The notes beneath the pieces are model-generated. The model was not told the origin of the DNA. It did no database searches and worked only from the letters and a program-made list of their open reading frames with translations. A program made the position numbers and the translations under genes. Below, piece by piece: positions 55,890 to 63,472 of a stretch of 64,000 nucleotides of DNA. The first letter of the stretch is position 1, and every line of letters begins with the position of its first letter. The stretch comes from CAYOWQ01 sp964407695 (lineage in GTDB: Bacteria > Planctomycetota > Phycisphaerae > Phycisphaerales > SM1A02), in the NCBI GenBank assembly GCA_964407695.1, contig CAYOWQ010000002.1:1-64000 (forward strand), given 5' to 3'.

Positions 55890-56543
55890 CTATTCGGGGT
55901 CCGGAATGACGGCCGCTACTTCATCTACGCGCGCTGTGAATGCGTTCCACCATTCTTCGGAAATCAGTCTTGGAGTCCGCTTGCGAATCTCCGCAACAAC
56001 CAGCAGAGGGTTCCTGAGAAGGACGCAGGCAAACTTTCGGTTACCGAGTGGTTTGATGCGAATGAACCCAAGTTCTTCCAGGATCATCATCCGTTCGCCC
56101 CATGTGCGCTCGGCTCGAATGCCCTCATATCCGGCGCTATAGGCGCACGCGGCCTCATCGGTGATCTGTATCAACGCTTCGTCAAAGCTGCGACACCAGA
56201 GGTCGAAGTAAACCGACGAGGCGTCGCCGGTCTTGGAGAGCTTCTTGATCAAGGCACCGACGAGTGAGACGACGCGAGGAACCGTTGTGTAGCCGTCATC
56301 GATCTTCCGATGCCATAGTTCCTTTTCTGCCGCGGGCCAAAGTGTTTCCCGCAGCTCGAGACGCCGGGTTGCGGCGTCCTTTCGCACCCTTCGACGTGAT
56401 TTTCCCGGAGTTGCGTCCGAGAATGGGTCAGTGCCTAGGGATTCCGGCGCGGTGGCAGGCGACTTTGGCGAAACAGACCGCTTGGACACGGGAGGACGGC
56501 GGCCAACTGACTGACGCAATGGTTTAGGGGCGGTGTTTGCCAT
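55890..56543 (-). CDS. Winged-helix-like protein of unknown function, mobile-element associated
   Basis: 217 residues from the ATG at 56543. The N-terminal 60 residues are Pro/Ser/Arg-rich and disordered. The folded part (WHRKIDDGYTTVPRVVSLVGALI, VYFDLWCRSFDEALIQI, GIRAERTWGERMMILEELGFIRIKP, FACVLLRNPLLVVAEI) resembles a group of conserved proteins with winged-helix character that I associate with plasmid or phage contexts. Function is unknown. It is upstream of the nuclease-like gene and probably co-transcribed. Confidence 0.55.
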   Translation of the reverse strand: MANTAPKPLRQSVGRRPPVSKRSVSPKSPATAPESLGTDPFSDATPGKSRRRVRKDAATRRLELRETLWPAAEKELWHRKIDDGYTTVPRVVSLVGALIKKLSKTGDASSVYFDLWCRSFDEALIQITDEAACAYSAGYEGIRAERTWGERMMILEELGFIRIKPLGNRKFACVLLRNPLLVVAEIRKRTPRLISEEWWNAFTARVDEVAAVIPDPE

Positions 56544-56583
56544 GAGGGTTACCTGGAATGGGGAATAGGATAAGAACGCTGGA

Positions 56584-56650
56584 CTGTGCCAGCCCCTGCC
56601 GAAGCCATCCCATTGGGCTTGGGCGCTCCGTCTCGTTGGGGCTGGCACAG
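56584..56650. repeat. 13-bp inverted repeat with nested stem upstream of the winged-helix-like gene
   Basis: CTGTGCCAGCCCC (56584-56596) and GGGGCTGGCACAG (56638-56650) are a perfect pair 41 bases apart. Inside lies a second inverted pair AAGCC / GGCTT. It lies 41 bases upstream of the start at 56543, so it could be an operator, attenuator or replication-type site. Confidence 0.7.
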
Positions 56651-56868
56651 CCTCTTGTCGAGACCTTCATTGGCAGTGAAGCTCGATGTCAAGATTGTTG
56701 CGGCAGCCCGCCGATTGACCAGAAACGGTTGAAGTAAAGTGCACTGGAATGGCCGCGACGGGAACATATTCGACCCAGGATAAGCGCGCCATGTCGCACA
56801 ATCAAGCTGTCAACGTGCGATTTTTCGCGCCCATGGCCCATATTTTTTCGATCAATTCGTCGATTGCT

Positions 56869-56927
56869 GTGCTCCCAGTGCTCCCAGTGCTACGTGTGCT
56901 CGCGTGCTTGGGTGCTCGCGTGCGGGG
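56869..56927. repeat. Degenerate GTGC tandem repeat
   Basis: Seven consecutive units of 8-9 bases, each starting GTGC (two exact GTGCTCCCA, then degenerate forms). Noncoding, between the winged-helix-like gene and the truncated zinc-ribbon relic. Confidence 0.6.
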
Positions 56928-56961
56928 ATGCAAGGGGGATCGGCCAATCGAATGAAGCCTG

Positions 56962-57036
56962 ATGTGGCGGGCGGTGAAACACATCCTGGTGTTCGGACCG
57001 CCCAGCGCTGCCACTCGCTCCCTCCGCTCAGTATGA
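56962..57036 (+). pseudogene. Truncated 5' end of a zinc-ribbon membrane protein gene
   Basis: The ATG at 56962 begins MWRAVKHILVFG, matching MRRAVKHIFIFG at the start of the gene at 59420 (9 of the first 13 residues; 31 of 39 bases). Similarity ends at about 57000. The frame then runs to a TGA at 57034, inside the 3' end of the convergent paralog at 57028. So only the first dozen codons of a fifth family member remain. Confidence 0.55.
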
Positions 57037-57762
57037 CCCGCATTCGGGGCACAGCGAATTGGCGGTGGCGCGACGGTCGTAGCCGCACTTCACGCACGCC
57101 CCCCGCCGCCTTCGCAGCGTTCGTTTGATGGCGCTCGGCACCAGACAGAGCAGCCGGAGAATCAGGCCGTAGATCGCGGCGTCGAGGGTCAGGCCGGTCC
57201 ACATCGGAATCCACGGCAGGGCGGGCTCAACCATAACCACCGGACCCATCAGATTTCTGCTCGCACAAGAGAATCCTGCCGGGGACGTTGAATCGCGGAC
57301 TGTGTTCGGAAGCTCCAGCAATCCGACACTGTTGCGATCATACGGGAGCGAATCATACGTTCCGCCGTTCTCCATCAGCCTGGTGATGGCCTGGGGGATT
57401 GATATGGCAGGGCGGTCCACCTTGTATCCCTTCACACAACGGAATGGCCAGCCGGCTTCGACCATCCGGGCCGCGTCGCCACCATGGAAGCTTCGGTAGT
57501 CCCCAACATCCAGATAAAGGTCACGATCAACAAGACGCTCGTAGCGACCCCGGGCGCGTACAAACGTGGAGTGCTCGCGCTGCGATTCTTCGCCGGAGAG
57601 CCCCAATTCGTCGAACAACGAATGGGACTCTTCAGCGCTCAGGGCTCCCACGCTCACGATCGGCGCCCAGATGGCGCACGACCACGCCACCATCACGCTG
57701 ACGATCGCGCCAAGCGCTGCGAACACCGCGAAGTTCAGCGCCAGCCGCCGCATGACACCCAT
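57028..57762 (-). CDS. Membrane protein with C-terminal CGYD-CPECG zinc ribbon
   Basis: 244 residues (ATG at 57762; a second ATG at 57753). One N-terminal membrane helix (LALNFAVFAALGAIVSVMVAW), a 140-residue extracytoplasmic-type domain, a second helix near residue 200 (TLDAAIYGLILRLLCLVP) and a cytoplasmic end RRRRGACVKCGYDRRATANSLCPECG. Paired Cys-x2-Cys motifs make a zinc ribbon. The same architecture occurs at 59420, and shorter relatives at 60150 and 60687. The family is common in planctomycetes; function unknown. Confidence 0.75.
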   Translation of the reverse strand: MGVMRRLALNFAVFAALGAIVSVMVAWSCAIWAPIVSVGALSAEESHSLFDELGLSGEESQREHSTFVRARGRYERLVDRDLYLDVGDYRSFHGGDAARMVEAGWPFRCVKGYKVDRPAISIPQAITRLMENGGTYDSLPYDRNSVGLLELPNTVRDSTSPAGFSCASRNLMGPVVMVEPALPWIPMWTGLTLDAAIYGLILRLLCLVPSAIKRTLRRRRGACVKCGYDRRATANSLCPECGSY

Positions 57763-57851
57763 CGTACGTGGCGTGCGACCGGCCGCTCCTTAAGCTCGAC
57801 CGCAAGCTCGTTTATGGGTCGTGCGTCTGGGTTCCCCCCCGCCCGACGGGG

Positions 57852-59219
57852 TTATGGCGTCCACGCCCCCAGCAGCAACCCGAGATCAGCACCGTCCACC
57901 GTGCCGTCGTTGGTGAGGTCGGCGGCGGGATCAGCACTGCCCCACGCGGCGAGCAGTCGACCGAGGTCGGCCCCGTTGACGATGTAATCACAGTTGAGGT
58001 CGGCGAAGAGCGGCTCGGGCGGCGGGATGGGCCGCAGGCGCAGGCGTCGATCGACGTTCAGGGCCGGGAAAAGCACGACACCGTCGCTGGAATAGGCGCC
58101 CCACGAATTCAACCCGTTGATGGTGGGCGTGGCGGGATTGGAGTCGACGTCGGTGAACGCGACGGTCGCCGACCAGTCGCCGTCGAGTCCGGAGATCATC
58201 TGGCCGTCGCCGTCGAAGGTGGCCCAGCCGTGCTTCTCGGTAAACACGCTGTCGCCGGGGTTGCCGGTGTAGACATCGGGGTCGGTGGTCAGGCTCTGCA
58301 GCTCATCCTGCATCGTGCGCATCGCGCCGTCCGGATCGCCGAAGATTTCGAGCCTCGTTTCCGCGTTGCCGCCGGTGCCGCTGTTCTGGCGATCGTGGGT
58401 CATGACCAGCGACAGACCTTCCTTGGCGTGCGCGAAGAAGAGATGCGAGCGCTCGTTGACCGTGGGCACCGCGAAGCCGGTATACGAGGTGAAGTAGAAA
58501 TAGAATTCGGCCGCCGTGTTGGCGGAGGCATCCCAGGCGCGGACCATGCCGAGGATGTGGTCATCGAAATCTCCGGCGTTGGGGGCTGATTCCTGGGCCA
58601 CTTCAACGAACGTGCCGGTGCCGCACACAAACGGATGAATGAACGAGATGCCATCGATGGCGTAGCCGGGAAAGCCGACGGGACCGTTGGCAATGGTGAA
58701 CTCGATGCGGTCGAAGAGCATGCCCGGTGTGAAGGTGAACGGGGTGATGACCCCATCGCCGGTTCCGGCGCTGCCGCCCGCCTTGGTGATGGTCTGCACA
58801 ACCCTGCCCTGGCCGAGCGCGGTCATGGTGACCGATTCGGCATTCTCGATATCGACGACATAGAGCCTGGCGGCGAGGATCGGCGGATCGAAATCGAAGT
58901 AGGTCGGTGAGCCTGCGATCGCGCGGACCCCGTCAACCAGCGGGGAATCAGCGCCCTGGCCGGAGCCGAACGCCGATTGTGGCGCTCCCTTGACCACCAC
59001 CATGGGTCCGCCGCCGGCGCCATTGGAAAACGTGACGCCGAAGGCGTCCTGATATTCGTCGGTGAGCACCGACCCCTCCGGCAGCATGGCGCCGTCGGGC
59101 AGAGCTTCGAAGCTGAGATGACAATACTCGGGAACCTCACCGTTGGCCCCCGAGCCCAGCATCGACGCCACTGCGACTCCGGCCGCGATCAACCTCGTCC
59201 GCCGCACGGATTGATTCAT
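57852..59219 (-). CDS. Secreted protein with C-terminal dockerin-like repeats
   Basis: 455 residues from the ATG at 59219, with GGGAGGGAA upstream. Signal peptide RRTRLIAAGVAVASMLGSGANG. A first beta-rich domain (GVTFSNGAGGGPMVV, FDFDPPILAARLYVVDIENAESVTMTA, GFPGYAIDGISF) resembles PEP-CTERM/anchor-type surface domains. A second beta domain follows, and two dockerin-like loops end the protein (ADLNCDYIVNGADLGRLLAAWG; ADLTNDGTVDGADLGLLLGAW). No PEP-CTERM or sortase anchor is seen. Confidence 0.72.
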   Translation of the reverse strand: MNQSVRRTRLIAAGVAVASMLGSGANGEVPEYCHLSFEALPDGAMLPEGSVLTDEYQDAFGVTFSNGAGGGPMVVVKGAPQSAFGSGQGADSPLVDGVRAIAGSPTYFDFDPPILAARLYVVDIENAESVTMTALGQGRVVQTITKAGGSAGTGDGVITPFTFTPGMLFDRIEFTIANGPVGFPGYAIDGISFIHPFVCGTGTFVEVAQESAPNAGDFDDHILGMVRAWDASANTAAEFYFYFTSYTGFAVPTVNERSHLFFAHAKEGLSLVMTHDRQNSGTGGNAETRLEIFGDPDGAMRTMQDELQSLTTDPDVYTGNPGDSVFTEKHGWATFDGDGQMISGLDGDWSATVAFTDVDSNPATPTINGLNSWGAYSSDGVVLFPALNVDRRLRLRPIPPPEPLFADLNCDYIVNGADLGRLLAAWGSADPAADLTNDGTVDGADLGLLLGAWTP

Positions 59220-59419
59220 GTCAATTCCCTCCCATGCAGGCATCGTAGTGGTCGGGCTTGGCGACGACAATGCGCGCGCCCCTTTTTTGAGCCCGCAACG
59301 ATATTCTGTCACGCCTCCCTCCCCATCGCTGTACTTCCGTCCGCCGACTTTACAGTGGCATTGCCCGCGCCGGAGTCCGGCCGGCGGCGGGTGTTCCCGG
59401 GCGGGGTACGATTCACCCC

Positions 59420-60106
59420 ATGCGGCGGGCGGTGAAGCACATCTTCATCTTCGGGCTGTTGGGGGTGGTGGTGAGCTATCTCGTGGCGTGGGTCCGGTTC
59501 CAGACTTCTGGAATGAACATTCACAAGGCTGCCAGTCGGCAGCTCTCCACGGAAGAACTGCAGCCAATCTGGGAGAGCAGCTGTCCACCGGAATGGGCGA
59601 ATGCCAGCTCACTGAGCGGATATTCGCAGAGCTACTTCGGATATGAGCGACTCTCCATGGGGGCAGTTCCTTCGCATGGCGGCCCGGCTCCGAACCAGGA
59701 TGACCGCGCTGGGAACATCGCGGCGGGAACACCCCGGTCGATCATCACCATGAATCCTGAGACACGCGTCGGAATCAATCGGTTTCGAGTTGGGCTCCCG
59801 TTTCCATCGGCGGAGTGTTGGATTCTCGAGGGCGCCCTCACCGGCGGCCCGGGAGTTCGCAGACGCCATGCGTTCGAGGCTGGATCGCTCCTGGGTCGCA
59901 GCGGCGGTTGGCTTCCTCTCCATCCTGTCTGGCTCGGGCTTGTTGCGAATGCATGCTTCTACGGCGTGATCCTGTGGTCCGTTTCGGTGGTGCCAGGCGT
60001 GATCAAGCGCGCAAGACGCCTCCGACGCGGGGCGTGCGTGAGGTGCGGCTATGACCTGCGGGGCAGCGCTCCTGGCGCGCCCTGCCCGGAGTGTGGAAAT
60101 GCGTGA
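59420..60106 (+). CDS. Membrane protein with C-terminal CGYDLRG-CPECG zinc ribbon
   Basis: 228 residues. N-terminal helix (HIFIFGLLGVVVSYLVAWV), a 140-residue middle domain, a second helix (WLGLVANACFYGVILWSVSVVP), then KRARRLRRGACVRCGYDLRG and a CPECG motif. Same order and spacing as the paralog at 57028, so the two are duplicates in opposite orientation around a dockerin-like gene. Function unknown. Confidence 0.75.
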   Translation: MRRAVKHIFIFGLLGVVVSYLVAWVRFQTSGMNIHKAASRQLSTEELQPIWESSCPPEWANASSLSGYSQSYFGYERLSMGAVPSHGGPAPNQDDRAGNIAAGTPRSIITMNPETRVGINRFRVGLPFPSAECWILEGALTGGPGVRRRHAFEAGSLLGRSGGWLPLHPVWLGLVANACFYGVILWSVSVVPGVIKRARRLRRGACVRCGYDLRGSAPGAPCPECGNA

Positions 60107-60149
60107 TGGTGAGAAGACAAGCAGCGGGCCGCACCGCGGGACCTGCGGG

Positions 60150-60665
60150 CTACTGCGGCTTCGTGTCGGGTTTCACGGGGGGCTGAACCGCGGCATTGAC
60201 CGCGCCACACTCCGGGCAGCGGCGGGTCTTCTCAGGCGAGGCAGGCAAGGTGTGAAGCGGGTAGCCGCAGCGGCGGCAGCAGCCCTTGGGTTTTCGTGTG
60301 GCGCGGCCGAAGAGGTAGGCTGTGGTGATGGCGAGGAAGAACGCGGGGTAGACGAGGTTGACGCTCAGCAGAATGTCGCCCGTCGGGATGATGAGCACAT
60401 TGAATCGACCCGGAGGAGCCTCCTCGCTGGTCAACGAAATGGGACCGCCGCCGATGTCGGGTTCCATGACCGCGATCACATCCAGCCGAGCGGAGAACGC
60501 CCGCGCTGCGTAGGAGCCGATCCTCGCGACCACGTTGTGATCCCGACTCCACCACATCAGCAGGATCACCACCGCAGACAGGAGCAGCAGGGTGTATCGG
60601 AGGGTGATGAAGCGTCGGAGGATCATGGCGGGCTTGCGGGAGAGCGGTGCATCGGAATGCACCAT
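60150..60665 (-). CDS. Small membrane protein with CGYPL-CPECG zinc ribbon
   Basis: 171 residues (ATG at 60665; an ATG at 60626 starts closer to the first helix). Helix FITLRYTLLLLSAVVILLMWW, a short extracytoplasmic domain, a second helix (LLSVNLVYPAFFLAITTAYLF), then GCCRRCGYPLHTLPAS and a CPECG. Member of the zinc-ribbon membrane group of this region, shorter than the 57028 and 59420 forms. Confidence 0.7.
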   Translation of the reverse strand: MVHSDAPLSRKPAMILRRFITLRYTLLLLSAVVILLMWWSRDHNVVARIGSYAARAFSARLDVIAVMEPDIGGGPISLTSEEAPPGRFNVLIIPTGDILLSVNLVYPAFFLAITTAYLFGRATRKPKGCCRRCGYPLHTLPASPEKTRRCPECGAVNAAVQPPVKPDTKPQ

Positions 60666-60686
60666 GTGGACCCGCGAACATTCAAT

Positions 60687-61046
60687 CTAGAAACTGAGGT
60701 ACACGAGGGACACCAGGTGCATGGCGATGACAATCGAGGCGATGATGATGGCGGCGAGGGCAGTGCCCGCGGGTCGGCCGGCGGTTCGGGCGCGGGAGCG
60801 GGCGTTGATGCCCATGATCAGGGCGATCGGCGCCAGGATGAATCCAGCGCAGAAAATGGAAACGATGGCGATCAGAAGGCCGTCGGACCCTTCATGGCGA
60901 GCCGGCGGCACCCGCAGGGCGCGGATGGTCTCGCCGACCGACAGGCCGCACTCGGGGCAGATACCCCCCACCGGCGTGCCCGCGAGGTCGTAGCCGCAGC
61001 CCGTACACAGCAGTTGGGCGGTCTGAATGGGCGGCGTAGGCTGCAT
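60687..61046 (-). CDS. Small membrane protein with N-terminal CGYDL-CPECG zinc ribbon
   Basis: 119 residues. The zinc ribbon (LLCTGCGYDLAGTPVGGICPECG) comes first, then two membrane helices (LLIAIVSIFCAGFILAPIALIMGI and GTALAAIIIASIVIAMHLVSLVYL) resembling DUF4190. Order is reversed relative to the neighbours. Upstream of and in the same direction as the 60150 gene (21-base gap). Confidence 0.68.
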   Translation of the reverse strand: MQPTPPIQTAQLLCTGCGYDLAGTPVGGICPECGLSVGETIRALRVPPARHEGSDGLLIAIVSIFCAGFILAPIALIMGINARSRARTAGRPAGTALAAIIIASIVIAMHLVSLVYLSF

Positions 61047-61187
61047 CGGGCGGGCGCACTCTCCGGAACGTCATCGCGAGAATAGCCGGAACGTCACCGC
61101 GAGACCAGATGGAAGATGTCGGCGCCGGCACTCACTCGGGCAGCCCCCAGGAACCATGGGCGGCCGCGGATGTCTGTCGTCACGGCG

Positions 61188-61664
61188 TCAGCCGACCGGG
61201 TTGGGTTTCGATCGCCTGAGCAGCACAAATGCTCCCGCGCCGGCGAGCAAGAGGCCGAAGCCGGGGGTGGCGAAGGTCTCGGGGCCTGCGCTGACTTCGA
61301 GCACCGAGCGCGCGGGATCGGCGGGGTCGTGGGCGACCCGGACCGAAGCGCCCGGCACATACCGGGCGACAACCGCCTCGGCATCCGCGCGGGTGAGGCC
61401 GATGCCATCCCGAAACGAGATGCGGGTGCCGGTGTGGTGCTGGTTATCGACGGCGTAGTCATAGCGCACCGTGGGGGTGAAGGTTCTGCCCCGCCGCATG
61501 CCGGTGCCGGAGGAGCCCGTGGCCACCTCGGACGAGATCACCGTGCCCGAAACCGTGGGCCAGGAGGCGCTTCGGATCGCCTGGATCGCATCAAAGAGGC
61601 CATAACCGATGGCCCCGACACCCCCGGCGATGAGCACCGCCGCCATCAATCCCTTTCGACGCAT
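61188..61664 (-). CDS. DUF3592 membrane protein
   Basis: 158 residues from the ATG at 61664. Helix LMAAVLIAGGVGAIGYGLFDAI, then the DUF3592 pattern (WPTVSGTVISSEVATG, FTPTVRYDYAVDNQHHTGTRISF, ADAEAVVARYVPGASVRVAHDPADPARSVLE) and a final helix FGLLLAGAGAFVLL. The family is of unknown function. Divergent from the ECF operon. Confidence 0.78.
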   Translation of the reverse strand: MRRKGLMAAVLIAGGVGAIGYGLFDAIQAIRSASWPTVSGTVISSEVATGSSGTGMRRGRTFTPTVRYDYAVDNQHHTGTRISFRDGIGLTRADAEAVVARYVPGASVRVAHDPADPARSVLEVSAGPETFATPGFGLLLAGAGAFVLLRRSKPNPVG

Positions 61665-61690
61665 CAGAATGCATCTCCAATCTTCCACTC

Positions 61691-61729
61691 TGGCACAGGA
61701 ACACTGGCACAGGAACACTGGCACAGGAA
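61691..61729. repeat. 14-bp tandem repeat in the leader between DUF3592 and the ECF operon
   Basis: TGGCACAGGAACAC occurs twice in full and once partially (2.8 units, no mismatch), 190 bases before the ECF operon start. Confidence 0.85.
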
Positions 61730-61920
61730 TGAGTCTAACGAAGCGCGGGGATCGCACGTGTCGCATCGCCGGGTTGGTTGGACAGGTCAGGGTGAGCGCA
61801 GATCGTGAATCGTGACGTGTTCAGGAATCTTTGCAGACCCCTGTAACCCGGTGGGGAGTTTTCAACACTGGTGCTGTGAGCGGCTGCACTCCGCGGCCCG
61901 GACACCTTGGGAGACGACTT

Positions 61921-62556
61921 ATGCATGGGATGATGTGTCGGTTTGTTGTAGGATCGGGATTGGTTGCGGGCGTAGCGCTGATGCATGGCCATCAGAGTGA
62001 CCCAGGGGCGGCCGGGTTCAACCACGAGAGGCCGGCCCTGATCGTTCATGCGATGGAGCATGTTGGCGCTGAGCGGGACTGTGATCGGCCGGGCGGACCG
62101 GGGTGCCCCGGGGGGCCCGGGGGGCCCGGCGGGCCCGGCGGGCCCGGGGGGCCGATGGCCGATGTGCATGCCCAGATGCATGAAGCACTTGCGGAGATGG
62201 AATTGACCAGGGAGCAGTTGCAGTCCATTCACAAAACTCTCACCTCGCGAAAGGCGGAGATCGTCGCCGCGTTCGAGCCGCTGGAGGATGCCCACGCGGA
62301 GTTGCATCACCTGATGCTGGCCGAGATGACCGATGCGAATGCGATTCGTGTCGCTGCGGCCGATGTCGGAACTGCACTGGGCGATGCCGCGGTTCTGCTG
62401 GCCGAGGTGAAGGCGGAGATCGTGAAGAAGGCTGCGCTGAGCCCCGATCAGCAGCGTAAGCTTGCCGGTATCACGCCGGGTCCGGTGATTCATGCGATCA
62501 TCGAGGCCCACCATCAGCACGTGCTCGAAGCAGAGGAGGCACCATCGCACCCATGA
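61921..62556 (+). CDS. Spy/CpxP-like exported protein with collagen-like GGP segment
   Basis: 211 residues from the ATG at 61921, with GGGAGACGACTT before it. The N-terminus is hydrophobic (VVGSGLVAGVALMHGH). A DCDRPGGPGC then (GGP) repeats segment at about residues 53-74 precedes a helical domain rich in His, Met, Glu (ADVHAQMHEALAEMELTREQ, HAELHHLMLAEM). LTREQLQSIHKTL and LSPDQQRKL match the Spy/CpxP LTxxQ motif. Spy-like proteins are periplasmic chaperones or metal sensors. The next gene starts 4 bases before its stop, so they are translationally coupled. Confidence 0.7.
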   Translation: MHGMMCRFVVGSGLVAGVALMHGHQSDPGAAGFNHERPALIVHAMEHVGAERDCDRPGGPGCPGGPGGPGGPGGPGGPMADVHAQMHEALAEMELTREQLQSIHKTLTSRKAEIVAAFEPLEDAHAELHHLMLAEMTDANAIRVAAADVGTALGDAAVLLAEVKAEIVKKAALSPDQQRKLAGITPGPVIHAIIEAHHQHVLEAEEAPSHP

Positions 62557-63212
62557 TGATCGCCCCGGCGATCGCGAGTTCGACGGAGATGACGAACCGG
62601 CTCAGGGCCCTGAGCCGGTTCGTGGTCGACAACGCTGACGCGTTGGATCGGCTGCTGCAGGCTGCACTGAGCCGGGACCATTCAGATCACGGTGTCGATG
62701 AACGAGATCGCGCTGATGTGCGCGACACGCTGAACGGCGACCCTGATGCGTATGCCCGCGTGGTTCAACGATATCAGCAGGAACTTGCGGCTCGGCTGCG
62801 GCGGTTCTCGCGCGACCGGTTGGTGCTGGAGGAACTGGTGCAGGAGACGTTTGTGCAGGGTTACATGAGCTTGTCGAAGTACCGCTTTGAGGGACCCCTG
62901 CTGGCGTGGCTGCACGCCATCGGTGTTCGCGCGGGGTATCGGCACTGGCGGTCGAGCCGGTCTGGGCCCGCCGCGGCTGGACTCGATGAGGTTGCCGCAC
63001 ACGATCGACGAGATGGACCGGCGGAGCTTGAACGTGTGCTGGAGCAGCTGTCAGCGCGTGATCGAATCGTCCTGACCCTGCTCTATCTGGAGGATCGAAA
63101 CGTTCGCCAGACTGCAGCGCTGCTGGGGTGGAGTCAGACGATGGTAAAGGTGCAGGCCTACCGTGCCAGGCGCAGACTGCGAAGGATCATGGAGTCGGTG
63201 CTGCCGGAATGA
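62553..63212 (+). CDS. ECF RNA polymerase sigma factor
   Basis: 219 residues. Region 2 is visible from FSRDRLVLEELVQETFVQGY through KYRFEGPLLAWLHAIGVRAGYRHWR, and region 4 as LSARDRIVLTLLYLEDRNVRQTAALLGWSQTMVKVQAYRARRRLRR. The N-terminal 60 residues are extra. Classic sigma-70 regions 1 and 3 are absent, so it is of the ECF type. It lies between the Spy-like gene (4-base overlap) and the small membrane gene (4-base overlap), so sensor and anti-sigma functions are probably encoded around it. Confidence 0.92.
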   Translation: MMIAPAIASSTEMTNRLRALSRFVVDNADALDRLLQAALSRDHSDHGVDERDRADVRDTLNGDPDAYARVVQRYQQELAARLRRFSRDRLVLEELVQETFVQGYMSLSKYRFEGPLLAWLHAIGVRAGYRHWRSSRSGPAAAGLDEVAAHDRRDGPAELERVLEQLSARDRIVLTLLYLEDRNVRQTAALLGWSQTMVKVQAYRARRRLRRIMESVLPE

Positions 63213-63472
63213 AACGCATGGACGACATCTCGAGGCTCAAATCGCTTGGTGCGCAGGCTCCGCCGGCGCTTGAGATTGATGTGACCGCGGGCGTGATGCG
63301 ATCAATTCGACAGGTTTCATCGCAGCGCGACGATGATCGCGTGTTTCCAATCGCCGCGGTGATCGCGGCGGCAGCTGGAGTCTTCGCCGCCACGAGCGCA
63401 GCGCCCACGTGGTTTTCGACCTCCTACTCGTTTGCCGAATTCGGAGAAGCGATCAACCTGGTGCTGCGATGA
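63209..63472 (+). CDS. Small one-helix membrane protein, candidate anti-sigma factor (CnrY-like position)
   Basis: 87 residues from the ATG at 63209 (ATGA overlap with the sigma gene). The N-terminal 45 residues are polar, then one membrane helix (FPIAAVIAAAAGVFAATSAA) and a short end. Size, topology and place after the sigma gene resemble CnrY/NccY anti-sigma factors, though sequence similarity is not visible. Overlaps the next gene by 4 bases. Role is inferred from context. Confidence 0.6.
   Translation: MKRMDDISRLKSLGAQAPPALEIDVTAGVMRSIRQVSSQRDDDRVFPIAAVIAAAAGVFAATSAAPTWFSTSYSFAEFGEAINLVLR

Noticed and set aside
61826..61836. GGAATCTTT as an ECF-type -35 box before the Spy-like operon
   Set aside because: It resembles GGAACTT, but no matching -10 sequence was found at the right distance.
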